NCBI GenBank assembly: GCA_013390745.1
Contig: JACASX010000003.1
Coordinates: 100,549-164,548, forward strand
Source: Marine Group I thaumarchaeote
GTDB taxonomy: Archaea; Thermoproteota; Nitrososphaeria; Nitrososphaerales; Nitrosopumilaceae
DNA: 64,000 nt
Direction: 5' to 3'
Made by a program: the position numbers and the translations under genes. Shown piece by piece: positions 63,642-64,000 of this stretch. The notes under the pieces were generated by a model. That model worked only from the letters and a program-made list of their open reading frames with translations, did no database searches and was not told where the DNA came from. Each line of letters starts with the position of its first letter. The first letter of the stretch is position 1.

Positions 63642-63898
63642 TGTTTTTCCACCGTCTTACCTTTGTTTTCCCACTTGCCGAGAGCTATTACAATTCCACC
63701 ACCTGTTTCAAAGTCACGTAAGACTTCAAATCCTTCAGATAGTGCTTCGTTAATTTCTGCCTCGCCAGCTTTGTATTTCTCTGGATCAAATGCTACACCG
63801 ACAAACTTCATCGCAGTCATCTTTCTTGGCTGTCTTTTCTTTAGTTTCTTGATGTCTTTTTCCATTTTTTCGATTTTTGAATTACTTTCGTTTTCCAT
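63629..63898 (-). CDS. Small coiled-coil protein
   Basis: 89 residues. Residues 5-25 (NSKIEKMEKDIKKLKKRQ) form a charged coiled coil; the remainder (about 28-80) is a compact domain (MKFVGVAFDPEKYKAGEAEI). ATG at 63898 has an AT-rich TATA (63921-63930) centred 26 nt upstream. Unknown function; phage-like company. Confidence 0.55.
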   Translation of the reverse strand: MENESNSKIEKMEKDIKKLKKRQPRKMTAMKFVGVAFDPEKYKAGEAEINEALSEGFEVLRDFETGGGIVIALGKWENKGKTVEKQWNN

Positions 63899-63923
63899 GT
63901 ATAGTATTAGGCACCAAATTAAT

Positions 63924-63962
63924 TAAATATCATTGCCATAGTATGCATACTTTACATACTAT
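63924..63962. promoter_or_regulatory. Second copy of the TATA/operator element
   Basis: TAAATATCATT (63924-63934) and the perfect palindrome AGTATGCATACT (63940-63951), with outer repeats ATAGTATG/CATACTAT (63938-63945/63955-63962). It matches the element before the CARF-HTH gene and points to a rightward gene beyond the window edge; the same AT-rich part may serve the leftward gene at 63898. Confidence 0.5.
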
Positions 63963-64000
63963 ACTAGGCTCTCTGTTCCCTTAAACTTTGCAGAATGACG

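Noticed and set aside
1..64000. CRISPR arrays, rRNA genes or insertion sequences
   Set aside because: No regularly spaced direct repeats, no rRNA-like stretches and no transposase were seen. The short repeats present are gene copies or operator-like elements.

Overview
The window comes from an AT-rich ammonia-oxidising archaeon (Thaumarchaeota / Nitrososphaeria). The direct evidence is amoA, amoB and amoX. Supporting traits are an unsplit RNA polymerase subunit A, archaeal-type ribosomal proteins (P1/L12, L30e, S3ae, archaeal S15), PEFG-CTERM surface proteins, intron-bearing tRNAs, and TATA boxes placed about 26 nt before start codons, which implies leaderless mRNAs. The AmoA sequence departs from the usual marine type around residues 110-125. 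A Nitrosopumilales or Nitrosotalea-like lineage fits, but I cannot name a genus. The window holds no rRNA, no CRISPR array and no recognisable insertion sequence.

Layout. 1-8550: the edge of a radical SAM gene, a VIT-family transporter, then larB, malate dehydrogenase, larC, larE and a cysteine desulfurase (the biosynthetic genes for the nickel-pincer cofactor), followed by three tandem PEFG-CTERM surface proteins. 8740-18180: the operon rpoH-rpoB-rpoA-L30e-nusA-S12-S7, closed by tRNA-Gln. 18200-35600: mostly housekeeping genes, including two geranylgeranyl-reductase-like flavoproteins, LeuRS, AlaRS, ribosomal P1, a MoxR/VWA/PAC2 operon, an exosome-associated protein, S3ae, SerRS, Pcc1 and S15. 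35700-39400: the ammonia monooxygenase neighbourhood, with amoA-amoB adjacent, amoX divergent, amoC absent, and several small membrane proteins nearby, two of which are candidates for additional AMO subunits. 39500-43100: a Dam-type methylase with a damaged or odd start, four tRNAs, regulators and a 42-codon membrane microprotein. 43200-53400: PPAT, TrpRS, PheRS alpha/beta, a two-hairpin H/ACA-like RNA, an EVE protein, aconitase and a two-intron tRNA-Trp. 53400-60660: small membrane proteins, prohibitin, a methyltransferase, a hotdog CoA-ammonia-lyase-like gene, pdxS and pdxT. 60700-64000: an accessory stretch with a GIY-YIG-like protein, a CFI-box surface protein, a CARF-HTH (DUF6293-like) regulator with an inverted repeat at its start, and phage-like small genes.

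Working together: AMO starts energy metabolism. Malate dehydrogenase and aconitase belong to the central carbon cycle. The lar genes with a desulfurase point to a nickel-dependent 2-hydroxyacid isomerase elsewhere in the genome. PdxST supplies PLP, which the desulfurase needs. The most unusual features are the rearranged amo locus, two tRNA genes with two introns each, the unannotated guide RNA, the gene remnants at 53970 and 61276, and the repeated operator-like element near the right edge.
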